This document shows, piece by piece, positions 10,564-21,405 of a stretch of 64,000 nucleotides of DNA. This stretch comes from Cavenderia fasciculata (Eukaryota; Evosea; Eumycetozoa; Acytosteliales; Cavenderiaceae): contig NW_004457639.1 in NCBI RefSeq assembly GCF_000203815.1, positions 868,001 to 932,000 of the forward strand, given 5' to 3'. Position numbers and translations under genes: made by a program. Below the pieces are notes generated by a model, which was not told where the DNA came from, made no database searches, and worked only from the letters and a program-made list of their open reading frames with translations. How positions within the stretch are numbered: position 1 is the stretch's first letter; every line of letters begins with the position of its first letter.

Positions 10564-10575
10564 ATGATCAAGTGA
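10564..10575 (+). promoter_or_regulatory. Possible minimal upstream ORF of the ABCG gene
   Basis: ATG ATC AAG TGA ends 8 bases before the ABCG start codon in another frame. If the transcript begins upstream of it, this could reduce initiation at the main ATG. The transcript start is unknown, so this is only a possibility. Confidence 0.25.
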
Positions 10576-10583
10576 GGAAGGAG

Positions 10584-13020
10584 ATGGAAGAAGATCAACA
10601 ACAACAACAACAACAACAATTTAATAGTAATAATAATAATAATGATGGAGACGATGAGCAAGTCACAGCAGCGACAATGAGTCCTCTACCATCATCACCA
10701 GCATCGATGATAAGTTGTGATGATAGCGAGGAGGTAGAGATGTTTGTAGATAGCAAGCAGAATCGTAGATACTCTGTTGCTGCAGACTCGACAGCAGCAG
10801 CACAACCCATATCACAGGACGGTCACGACATTCCCATCAACTTGCCAATATCATCAAATCCACAGGTTATGACAATGTCATATGACAGCAGCTCAGTTGC
10901 ATCGTCTTCTTCAGTACCCATGGTACCTGTATCAGTGTCACTGACCGCTCCATTGAGCTACAAGAGTACGATGGATAATGCAGCCAATATGAACAAGGTG
11001 CCTATCACTATCACACTCGACAAAGTATCGGTTATACTTAAAAAAGACCAAAAGAGTAAAGATGGAGGTTCATCATCATCGTCTGGAGCTACATCACCTC
11101 CACAAAGTAGAAAGAAAAAGCTATTAAATAGTATCAGTGCAGTGATACGACCTGGTCAATTGACAGCTATCTTGGGTGGGTCAGGATCAGGTAAAACAAC
11201 ACTGCTAAATACTATTTCTGGACGTTACGATTCATCACAGATGCGTGTAGATGGAGATGTATTATTTAATGATATAGTGTCGCCACCACATTCACTCATC
11301 AAGCGTAGTGTTGGGTATGTCATGCAAAAGGATTATTTGTTACCCAATTTGACAGTACGTGAGACACTCATGTACAATGCTCTCTTGCGTATCCCATCGT
11401 CAGTGTCACATGAAGACAAGGTGAAACGTGTCGAAGCTGTTATATCAGAACTTGGTCTGCGTGACTGTGCCAACACTCGTATTGGAGGTGCTGGCAAAAA
11501 GGGTGTGTCTGGTGGCGAGAAGCGTAGAGTGTCGATTGGATGCCAGCTGCTTACTGACCCAAGTATAGTGTTTGCCGATGAGCCTACAAGTGGTCTAGAC
11601 AGTTTCACAGCCTTTCAAGCCGTAAACACTCTCCAATCGATTGCAAGGCAAAACCGTACAGTCATTTGCACGATCCACCAACCACGATCCGATATTTTCA
11701 AATTGTTTGATCAGGTCATGTTACTTTCCAAAGGTCAACTAGTATACATTGGTGATATTCCATCCATGCACCAACACTTTTCCAAATTAAACTTTATTGT
11801 TCCCAAGTTGGAGAATCCTGCTGATTATTTTAGTATGTTTGGAAAAAAAAAAAAAAAAAAAAAAAAGAAATGTATTTATTTATTTATTTCTATTATGTTT
11901 AGTTGACATTTGTTCAATTGATTATAGATCATTGGCATTGGAACAACAATCAGTTGATAGATTGAGACTGTTGATTGATGGATACAATGGATCGAGTTTA
12001 CACGAGAATTTATTAGAGGAGATTGGTAGACACCGTGCTGAAATTACTCAACAAGATGTGGAGGTGGTCAAGACTGCCAAGGGTTTAAAGAGGATATTTG
12101 CGGGTGGCAGTAGGAATAGGGAGGAGGACATGAAACTGTCATCTCAGTTGCGTGAAGAACTACCATTTTACAAGTCAGTACCAATCTTGACACGACGATC
12201 CTATGTCAACCATTTACGAGATATTGAAGCATCGATCACTAGATTCTCACAGATCGTGTCATTTGGTATCATGATGTGTCTTTGCTTTTTAAGACTTAAA
12301 GATGACCAATACTCGGTGCAGAATAGGTCTGGTTTCCTCTACGAATCATTATCGATGATTTTTGTGGCACTTCTTAATTGCGTAGCACTCTTTCCCGTCG
12401 AACGAAACTTGTTTTATCGAGAGCGGTTTGACGGGCTGTACAGCACCGTTTCCTTTTTCTTTTCCTATATGTTTGTCGAATTCCCGTTCAACGCAGTGTC
12501 GTCACTCGTGTTTACGACGGTCGTCTACTTTGTACTCGGACTCAACCAAGAGTCACCGGCCCATTTCTTCCGATTTGCACTGACCATCTTTATACTGTTG
12601 TTTTCGGGCGAGTCGGTTGGTCTCTTTGTCTGCTCACTCTTTTACGATGTCGGTATGGCTACGACCATCTCCAACGTACTACTCTCTCTATTTACACTGC
12701 TGTCTGGTTTTTTCCGTCCCAATGACCAGTTCCCCCAAGTCTTGCAAATCATAAACTATGCGCTGCCGACCAAATACGCGGGTGAGATTGTCGCCATCAA
12801 CGAGTTTCGTGGACAAACATTTGTTTGTCCAGGCTCACAATCGCTCGATGGAAATGGTACAGTCTGCCCCATTTCCAACGGTGAGCAAGTACTCACAAAC
12901 TATGGATGGGAAGATACCAACATCAATCATTCCATTGCCATCATGGTAGCATTATCAGTTGCTTGGAGAATCATCTCATTATTAGCTTTACAATTCAAAA
13001 AAACTACCATTGTATCATAA
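10584..13020 (+). CDS. ABCG-family half-transporter (WBC type)
   Basis: Two exons, 10584-11832 and 11903-13020, 788 residues. I chose the ATG at 10584 because the frame upstream has no other ATG. The N-terminal 150 residues are Gln/Asn/Ser-rich. The nucleotide-binding domain has Walker A GGSGSGKTT, Q-loop VMQKDYLLP, signature VSGGEKRRVSIG, Walker B IVFADEPTSGLDS and H-loop TIHQPRSD. The splice joins NPADYF to IDICSIDYRS, as in the family (NPADxFLD). The second exon encodes about six membrane segments and an extracellular loop with CPGSQSLDGNGTVCP. This is the reverse half-transporter order (ABC then TM) of subfamily G; it should act as a dimer exporting lipids or hydrophobic compounds. The intron holds a run of about 23 A. 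The substrate is unknown. Confidence 0.93.
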
Positions 13021-13435
13021 ATATTTATAAATCGATAAATCTAAAATATAAATCTAAAAATAAATCAAATGTATGTATTATTTAACATATTATTTATATT
13101 TTATTTGGGGTTTGGGTACTTGTTGGATGGGAATGGGAATTAATTAATTAATTTTTTTTTTTCCTCTGCCCAAAAAAAAAAGAAAAAAAGACAGAGAGTA
13201 ACCTATCTGGTTTTATCCAAAAATAACTATTTAGATTAGACTCGAACTATAAATCACATGGATGTATATGGTTTATTAAATTTAACCCAATTTAGGAGTA
13301 GTTGGATAGTTGGACCAAGTCCAACTCTTCTTCTTTTTAGGTTTGTACAATGGAATCGGTCAAGAGGATTGCAATCAGTTGAGTATTTAAACAAAATCAA
13401 AAAAGAGAGAACTAAATATTATATCAATTTAGACA
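13021..13435. other. Spacer before the broken DNase II gene
   Basis: AT-rich, with T-runs and A-runs near 13150-13190. The motif TCGAACTATAA at 13241 also occurs at 1758 upstream of the cathepsin pseudogene, but it is too short to mean much. A 77-codon frame here shows no domain. No gene is called. Confidence 0.5.
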
Positions 13436-15380
13436 ATGTATCTAATACTTTTAACATTAACATTATTTTTTATTCAAGATTGGAGTGGTGATCCAATTAA
13501 AAATGTACCTCTTTCGTGTCTCAACTCAAAAGGTGAAGCAGTGGATTTGTGGATTCACATTTCTGATCCGTCTGGCGGACCTGTGACTAGCATGTATGGT
13601 TCTGGTCTCTATATGGATAGTTCAAGTTAGTTACCCATAGTTATGAATCATTATACTTTTATTAATAAATAATAATAATTTTTTAGTGAATGATGTTGAA
13701 CTAGTAAAGAACAAAGATTTTTTCTTTAACTTGATTCATGTCGACCTAGAAAAGGCTGAGGATATAAACGCAAATGTATTAAAAAAAACACATCCCTACC
13801 CCTATACCGAACCCTTGCCACTTGAATTGACAGATGGAAAAGTTGATTGTGCCAAAACAAACAAAGATCGTTAAAATTGAATGGTCCCATGAACTACCAA
13901 AAGGAAAAGGAAATCCATACTATCAATCCGAGTTTAAAGAAGGTCATGTAAAGGTAATTATTATAATATATTGGGTTTAATCAATTATTTTTAAAATATT
14001 AATATGTGATACTAATTTGATTTTCTTTTTTTTTTAAAAATATCAAGGTGTTATTTGTGAATGATGGTAATAGAGGATACCATATTTCACATTCCATGAG
14101 AATGCCTGATAGAAGAGGTGTAACAATCTTTGCAACATCTTCTCAAAACCCTTTTCAACATGCTTTTTGTAATACCCTCAAGGATGACAAACATTAACAA
14201 ATTTATATTGATATTCTTAGTTATACAAAGGCAAGATTGGGACCAAGCAATTCTCCAAAGGGTCCATCTTATCAGATTGTTAAAAAAGAAATTGATGATC
14301 CCAATGCAAAGAAATGTGATGAGAAATGGTTTGCCTACTCCCAACATATTGATAGAGAATCAAAGGTTAAAGCTAATGGTGAAATCCTTCTTTCAAATAT
14401 GTTAAAAAATGATATGGTATACAAAACTACAATGGAAAATTGTGTCAAACACACTCAAACTCTTGGTAGTTTTAACGTTTACTCTTTTTGTATGTTATAT
14501 CCAGATACCAGATATCTATCTTTTGACAAAATTACTAATGTTTTTTATGTTTTTTTAGATGCAAGAAAGATTACAAATTGTCGTAAGTTCAAAACTCCTA
14601 CTTGGGATTTTATTAGAACTCAGACCAAAATGCCAAAAACTATGCCATTCTGAGCCATTGTACTGGAGAGAACTTTGGAATTGGATGGAAAAATGATCCA
14701 GCCAATCCTGTCATCAAACAAACTCCCTTTTTATTGACAGGTGATTTAAAGACTGTACAAAAAGATGATGCCAAGTTCGCCCATCTTCTCCTCCTAGTTT
14801 TCATCTTGAAGATTCAAAAACCAGGTGTAACAAAGTTCACATGTACTTTCTTTGATCATGGAATTGATCCTTGGCTTGTAGTTGCCCATCAATATAAAAA
14901 GCTTTTCTATGTTAGTACTGATGCATGTTTAAACCGAAAAAAAATATTCATAGCATTGAATTAACTTTTCAATTATTTATTATAGCAAGTATCATTTCCA
15001 TCACTTTTTGGTAATGATTTTGGTGTTGCAGTCATAGAAGGATGGAACGATGTTTTTAGTGGTTCTGGTAATGGTAATGGTAAAGATTTGATTGCCAAAT
15101 TGGATCCAACCGTGTAAGAGAGGGTGTTGCGGAGGATAAAGATGTAGAAGAGGAGGGGGAGGAGGAATTGTTGGGTAGTGATGACGATCCATTACAAGAG
15201 AAAGTCAAAGTTATCAGAAATACCCATGAAAAACTTATGGTATCTGATGATGGAATAGTCCTTTGTCTTGGTGATTCCAATCGAAATGACTTTTCAATTC
15301 ATCATGCTGGTAGCATTGTAAGTACTATAAAAAAATTCAATTTCCATTTTTTCTCCCTTAATCTCATCCCAATTTTCTAA
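13436..15380 (+). pseudogene. Broken DNase II-like gene
   Basis: A signal-like start (MYLILLTLTLFFIQ) is followed by VPLSCLNSKGEAVDLWIHI and GSGLYMDSS, the DNase II opening (LSCxNxxGxPVDWW, YxYxDS). Then come GYHISHSM, an acidic C-terminal part with HEKLMVSDDG (HxK, the catalytic His-Lys region) and VLCLGDSNRNDF (family WVCxGDxNRxxSQ). Introns are visible at about 13635-13685 and 13952-14046. The parts lie in at least three frames: the frame changes near 13860, in the 14160-14230 stretch, near 14650 and near 15115, so no full-length protein is possible as written. DNase II is an acid lysosomal endonuclease. The family call rests on spaced motifs only. Clustered one-base errors in assembly could also produce this picture, but the neighbouring gene is broken too. 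Confidence 0.6.
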
Positions 15381-15458
15381 CGTAGATTAGTTAGTTTTTA
15401 ATTCATTATTTAAAGTTCCTCTTCTTTCAAAATTAATTGTCAAAGTTTGTGCTGCATA

Positions 15459-16551
15459 ATGTTAAAACAAACAAGTAATTTTATAGACCAATATATCATT
15501 CGATTAATATTATCACAATCAACAATCAAATCATTCAAAAAGATATATTATGTATTTACTTTAGAGTCTTACAACTTGGCTAGAGTATCTAAGAAATGGT
15601 TTCAACTTGTATCATCACTCATCACTCATCTCAATGAGAATGATGATGTTTGGCTTAAATCTGAAGATGTATTTGCAAAGATGATTAAAGGACAACAACT
15701 TACTGAATATTCTATCATTAAACAGTTGGAATCTGTTACTGTGGGTGACTATGGTAATACGAGGAATTGGAAACACTTTAATCGATCTATTGGAAGATCA
15801 AAAGAAGGGACAGTTGAAAGATATTCATTCACCACTTGAACATCTTTTCATCCCTGCTCATTTGGTTGACAATGAAAACTCGATCAATATTGAAGAGTTC
15901 TTTGGTCAATGTTCAAACATATTCACATCACTTTCATTGAATATAGAGTATGAACGACCAGATGACGGAATGATTAAAGACACCCTTGAATACATTCGAA
16001 ACCATAAGTGTATCAAAAAGGTTTATTGTAGAATAGAAATGACAGAACTCATTCAACGATAAAGATTATTTCAAGAGATATCAACCAGTATTTGCCTCTA
16101 TCAAAGACAGTACCAATATCAAACACTTTAATGGATCATCTCACACCAACACCCATTGAAAAGATAACAACCGATATTAGAAGTGGATTTATGGAAGCAT
16201 TCAGATCAAACAATACATTGACTCAACTTAAAATCAACTATTGCTTCTTCCACACACCAACCATTTCAACCAATATTCTCAGTCAATTGTTATTTAAATT
16301 TAAATTAATTGCTAATATTCAGTTACCAGAGGATAGTATGTTGAATCTATAATTTATCTATAATATACAATTATTTACTAACATTTTTCTCTTAGATAAT
16401 TATCTCACAATCACCTCATCATTTCTTTTGATAATATCAACCAACTCTCATCCAAATTTAAAACATTTGAAATTAGTATTCATTGTTGACGGTGGTCGTA
16501 GTGAAGAGATGGAATTGGAAAAGAAAATCTGCATTGGATCCGTGGTGTAAC
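15459..16551 (+). pseudogene. Broken F-box/LRR-like gene
   Basis: The first part (from ATG 15459) reads SYNLARVSKKWFQLVSSLI, an F-box-end motif like that of the intact gene at 8446-10104. Later parts have short leucine-rich patches (FTSLSLNIEY, NTLTQLKINYCFF, HPNLKHLKLVF). The parts lie in different frames, with changes near 15750, 16055 and 16150; a probable last intron is at about 16338-16396. The gene ends in a sequence (TTGGATCCGTGGTG...) that also follows the importin gene stop codon. I take it as a decayed family member. Confidence 0.6.
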
Positions 16552-16566
16552 CCATCATCAAAAAAG
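16533..16566 (+). repeat. Short repeat shared with the importin gene 3' end
   Basis: ATTGGATCCGTGGTG, two differing bases, then ACCCATCATCAAAAA. The partner is at 21199-21231, directly after the importin stop codon. About 33 bases with one or two differences. Confidence 0.7.
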
Positions 16567-16639
16567 ATTAAATTAAAACTTCTAAAGAATCATTATCTCT
16601 CTCTTAATTAAATATCAACCATGAGTATTTTTTTATTAA

Positions 16640-17010
16640 TAAAAGAGAGACAACAGAGAAAAAAGATATTAAAAAAAGACTGAAGCTTCATTTTCACTCA
16701 ATATTCTTCTCTTAAAAGAATATATATATATTATATAATAATATTTAATATTGTCGTGTATTTTTACAGAAATACTGTTTAACAGAAATACAAGTACATA
16801 TGTTATTTCATGGTTATTCTTGTCAGATGATATTGTAAGTAGTTGTTTTTGAAAATAGAATTTGATCATCATCTTGCGTTAACCCATTTCGTGATTATTC
16901 GATTATAGGTTCTATCAGATTCAAGTACATTACTACTTTTATAGTAATGATTAAACAACTTTATTTGTGTGAATCTATCAAGTCAACCACAAACAAGTAC
17001 AGGTAGACAC
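16640..17010 (+). repeat. Decayed fragments similar to the importin-like gene
   Basis: 16644-16683 (AGAGAGACAAC...AAGATATTAAA) resembles the end of the importin coding region near 21163-21190. 16855-17003 follows intron 1 and exon 2 of that gene (compare TTTGATCATCATCTTG with TTTGGTCATCATCTTG, then GGTTCTATCAGATTCAAG with GATTCTATCAAATTCAGG, then AACCACAAACAAGTACAG with TCCACCAAACAAGTACAA). It has no usable frame. It looks like the remains of an older partial duplicate, with pieces in a different order. Confidence 0.55.
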
Positions 17011-17039
17011 CTATGGTTAATAATGTAGTTATCTCTTTT

Positions 17040-17430
17040 TTTTTTTTTTTGTGTGTCTGCCCTCTCTGTCGAGGAGCGTTTCTACAGAGGTGCATACTAA
17101 CACAAATGTGACTTTTTCTCTCATGATCACAACAAAACTATCATCAATTTAGTTTGACTTGCTTCCGTCGATTAACCTATGATGGCGCCATCATAGTGTA
17201 GTTTATGACCATCATACCAGCAGCGCATTGCTGCAGAACAACAAAACTTGAGCCACCTCAGCACGGTTCAAGTTTGCTCTGGGGCCTAGCTAGCTCGAAA
17301 AATGACACTTCACATCGATCTAATTCTTGGCGCCTATTCTGTTTTTGTTTTTTTCCTCATCTGGACACTGCAGTTCTCTATAAAACACTTTCAAGGGCAC
17401 AAGATCATTTGTTATAGATAAACAACAACA
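17040..17430. other. GC-richer, hairpin-rich spacer upstream of the importin gene
   Basis: Unlike the rest of the spacers this stretch has many G and C. It holds a 20-bp perfect palindrome (17177-17196), a 10-bp stem AACTTGAGCC/GGTTCAAGTT (17245-17254 with 17265-17274) and CAGC...GCTG just before. No coding frame or tRNA fits. It may be a small non-coding RNA or a remnant of a mobile element; I cannot decide. Confidence 0.4.
17177..17196. repeat. Perfect 20-bp palindrome
   Basis: CTATGATGGCGCCATCATAG equals its own reverse complement, centred on GGCGCC. It does not extend further. It lies 235 bases before the importin start codon. Confidence 0.9.
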
Positions 17431-17657
17431 ATGAATGAACCTCCATTAGAATTTATCCAACTCATTGAACGAGATTATAAAACAAAACAAACACAAAAAT
17501 ATGTTGATGAACAAGTTGAAGATGTTATTTCATGGTTATTGTATCTACAAACGTATAGTCAAAATGGCACTGTATGTATAGTCGTTTATAGAAATTATAA
17601 TTTGGTCATCATCTTGTTTATAAATATTTATATTACCTTTTTCACCGAACATATTAA

Positions 17658-17746
<89 letters not shown>

Positions 17747-20700
17747 GATTCTATCAAATTCAGGTAAATTACTACATGTTGTAATGAAACAAATATCAAA
17801 CAAACCTTTATTAGTTGATCTATTAAAGAAAAGAGTTATCGAATCCACCAAACAAGTACAATCAGAAAAAAATATCGACACTATCATTGAATCAATTCGA
17901 TTGGTATATTCAAGAGGTAAATATTAAAAAGAAAGAAAAACATAATAATAATACAATCATTAATTTTTATTATAATAATAATAACCAATTATATATATAT
18001 AGATAAAAGTGGAGATTATATTCATAGGGTAATGATAGAATTGATTGAAAATGGAAATGGGTCTCTATTTTTGGCAAGAATGCGTAAATTGGCCAGAGAG
18101 AATCGTGGTGATATTGATTCATCAATAGAAATAGCCTTGGTAGCTGGATTAAAGAACTGTACTAGCGAGAGGATTCGATTGGCATCGTTGGAGCTATTTA
18201 TCAAAATTTTTTCTATTCAAGATGAAATCATTCCATTGATCATGCCACTCATTGGTCAAGCTTATCAAGCAGGTGATATGGAATTGGTTGACAAGGTCAT
18301 CCGAAAATTATTATCAAATGTTTCAAAAGAGGAAGACTGGTTTACCAAACATGCAAAAATCACGATTGGAACATTCATGCCCATTTTAAAACAACCAGAA
18401 AGGTTTTTAAACATAGGAATGCTATTCAAAATGTTATTGTCAGTTCCAATTAGTGACTGGAATCATCAACAACAACAACAACATCACCAACTCGAACAAT
18501 TTGTATCATTAGTCTATTCAAATATTTCTTCTAAAGTTAAAGAAACCAAATGTCTCAATGATATTGACAAAAAAGAAAAAGAACAAGATGAAGTAGATGA
18601 AGAAGAGGAAGATGACGAAGAACAAGACGAAGAAGATGGACAAGATGATGATGAAGATGAACAAGAAGATGATGAAGAAGAGGAAGATGAACAAGATGAA
18701 GAAGAAGATGGACAAGATGAAGAAGAAGATGAACAAGATGAAGATGAAGAAGATAAACAAGAAGATGATGAAGAAGAGGAAGATGAACAAGATGAAGATG
18801 AAGAAGATGAAGAAGAAGATGATGAAAAAGATAGTCAAGAAGAAGAGGAACAAGAAAAGTATTTAAATTATTCAGATTATCAACAAATGATTAAAGATTT
18901 TGCAAAGTTTTTAGCAAATCCAGTTCCATGGAAAATTACTTTGGAAGAATGCAAAAGAAGAGTTGTTTCACTATGTTGGAAAGATAGATATGTTGCATTG
19001 GTAATCTATACTAAAATGGTTCCCTATTTGGCTGAAAATGACAATTCTTTTGGAAAAGAATTTGAAAGTCTTCTCAGCATTTTCATTCCAACTGCTCAAG
19101 ATACCAATCCTCGAGTTAGATGCGCATTTTTTACTTTTCTTTCTCAAATATGTGAGGATTGCCAACAATATTCGGGTTGTTTTGTGCAACAACTCTTACC
19201 ATCTACCTATGAAATAGCTGCTCAAGATCCAAATGTTAATGCACAATCAGCTTGCAAGTATCTTTTAGAAAATAATTATTGATATGTATATTTGCTAATT
19301 TTCATTTCATTTCTTTTTTTTTAATAGTGTGCGGATTTATTGAAATCTATTTAGAATGTTGTTTTGATGATTCTTTAGATTCAACACCAGATAATAATTT
19401 ATTTATGGCACTTGAACATTTATTAGAATCACCATGTCGAGATGTTATAGAAAGTGCTTTATCATCAATTGTCTCTACATTTTCATATCCTCAAGAAGAT
19501 GATAGTTCTGTTTGTATTAAAATTTTAAAAACAAAAAGATTCTTTTAGAATTATCTTACTTACTTTTTTTTTATCTTTATAGCATTTCTTTTCAAATTCA
19601 ATTGTCGATAAAATTATTGTAGTTTTGGGAAAATATCAATCATCTAGGGAATTTTGTCATTACGCCTATAAAGCCATTCAAAACTTTGCGTCAAGTAATC
19701 ATGGAAAACGACGATTTTTAAAGAATTTTAAATCTTTCTTTCAACTTGTCAACACGACCAAGATCAAGAAGGATGGCGTTGATCTTTTTTTTGGTTATCT
19801 CGAAACATGTCAAGAGGTATCAAAGATTCTGAAAGAAGATTATTCCATCTACCTTGCACCAACAATGAAATTCGTTTTGGATATTGTCAATCAAGATATT
19901 GTCAGCAAAACTCAAAAGACTCTGGTCATCAGTACATTGGAAAGTATAGGAAGCTTTTTAAATTCGAGCGAGTCTATCATTTATCCATATCTTGAACCAT
20001 TGGTCGATGCATGCACAAGACTCTCAACCACCAATGCTAGTAGAGATATTTGTAAAAATGCTATTAGCAATTTCGATTCATTGCTCAGTGTATGCATCGA
20101 TAGATATGGAAACAATAGTCAACAATCCAAAACACTATACTCTAGACTATTGTCATGTATTTTCGATTCGTGGAGTGGTTCGAGTCGTGTTGGTGAACTG
20201 CTAGAAAAGTTGCGCGTTGCTAAAAACCTTACCGAAATGATGGGAGACTATTTCATGACATTTGAACAGATCCAAGACGTCATGTCAAAGTTGTGGATTG
20301 CAAAAAAGATATGTTTTGGTCTTTTGGATAGAACAGATCGAGAAAAAGAAGAAGATGATGATGAAGATGATGATGAAGATGATGAAGATGACCTGTCATA
20401 TGCAATTAAATGCCTCTACGAATTCGTTGGTGTTTTGGTCAAAAAAACAAAAGAGGTTGCAATCCATGTCATCGTAGACATGGATATTTTATCAGAGACT
20501 ATTCAAGTACTACATTTGGTCCAAACGGATCCAATAATCAAGAAATCAATACTACAAATGTTTTCAGATATTTGTGAATTTGGTGGTCAACCAAGTATTG
20601 CATTGTATCCCCAAATCATCCCAGTCATGATTGCACAAAATGCAGCATTTGGATTGGGTGTGGCTGCAGCCAATGCAAAGGAGCAGTTTGCACCATACCT

Positions 20701-21199
20701 ATTGACAACACTCACACTACTCAAAGATCTCGTATCGAAAAAGAAACCAAGGGAAACTCGAAGTGCCATTTCAGCAATTGGTAAATTTATTCTACATGTA
20801 CCTCAGTTGGCTCCATTGGTACGTAAACTCATTCCAGAGTGGTTAGAGAAACTTCCAATCAAAAAATCTGAAAGTTCTATCCCACTACTCTTGGAAAATG
20901 CCCAATGTATTGTCAACTTGCACGCTATCATGCAATTGTATCCAAACGAGTGTCTTGGTAAAGGTGATGATGATGAATTGTCATCCAATGTCGATCAAAT
21001 CAATTTGATTGTATCAGAATACACAACACATTCTAATATAAAAAATAGAACGAAACAGGTGTCCCGAGAACCCAAACGTTATTACGATCAATTGGCCACC
21101 TACCTTGAAGCTCAACGAGCATGTAATAATATTCAATCATTATTATCTATACTGACAAAAGACAGAGAGAGAGAGAAAAAGATATTAAATAAAACCTAA
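17431..21199 (+). CDS. Importin-beta/karyopherin-like HEAT-repeat protein
   Basis: Five exons: 17431-17571, 17748-17916, 18003-19253, 19328-19509, 19583-21199; 1119 residues. The third intron only keeps frame if it starts with GC (GCAAGT at 19254), a known minor donor; every GT donor nearby breaks the frame. The protein is made of helical HEAT-like repeats throughout (for example PLIMPLIGQAYQAGD, YLEPLVDACTRLSTT, LYPQIIPVMI, LTLLKDLVSKKKPRETRSAISAIG), as in importin 4/5 (Kap123/Kap121) nuclear import receptors. Residues about 195-290 form an Asp/Glu/Gln-only insert, far longer than the acidic loop of the family. The first intron carries about 90 bases of TTA repeat. Cargo is unknown; a generic HEAT protein is the alternative. 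Confidence 0.75.
17656..17747 (+). repeat. TTA microsatellite inside importin intron 1
   Basis: About 30 TTA units, nearly pure, broken once by TTAATATTA, running up to the splice acceptor TTAG. It probably serves as the U-rich acceptor region. Confidence 0.9.
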
Positions 21200-21231
21200 T
21201 TGGATCCGTGGTGCTACCCATCATCAAAAAT
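21199..21231 (+). repeat. Short repeat at the importin gene 3' end
   Basis: Partner of 16533-16566. It starts at the last base of the importin stop codon. See that entry for the matching block. Confidence 0.7.
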
Positions 21232-21405
21232 GATAATGAATAAATTTACTCATTTCCTTTAGTTTAAAAAGTATTGGGTGGATATATATATTGTTTGGAC
21301 ACTTGACCAAATAGGAATATTTATTATTATGTATAAATAAATAAATAAATAATATTATTATAAATTATTACAAAAAAAAGAAAAGAGAGATCATCCATTT
21401 TTTTT

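Larger units (their letters stand above)
10105..10583. other. Upstream region of the ABCG gene
   Basis: Mostly repeat copy B, followed by a short AAT run and GGCAACTTAAG just before the ABCG start. No separate gene is seen. Confidence 0.7.

Noticed and set aside
18518-18866. Poly-Phe/Ile minus frame and Met/Lys-rich plus frame over the acidic insert
   Set aside because: Out-of-frame readings of the GAA/GAT repeat in the importin-like gene.
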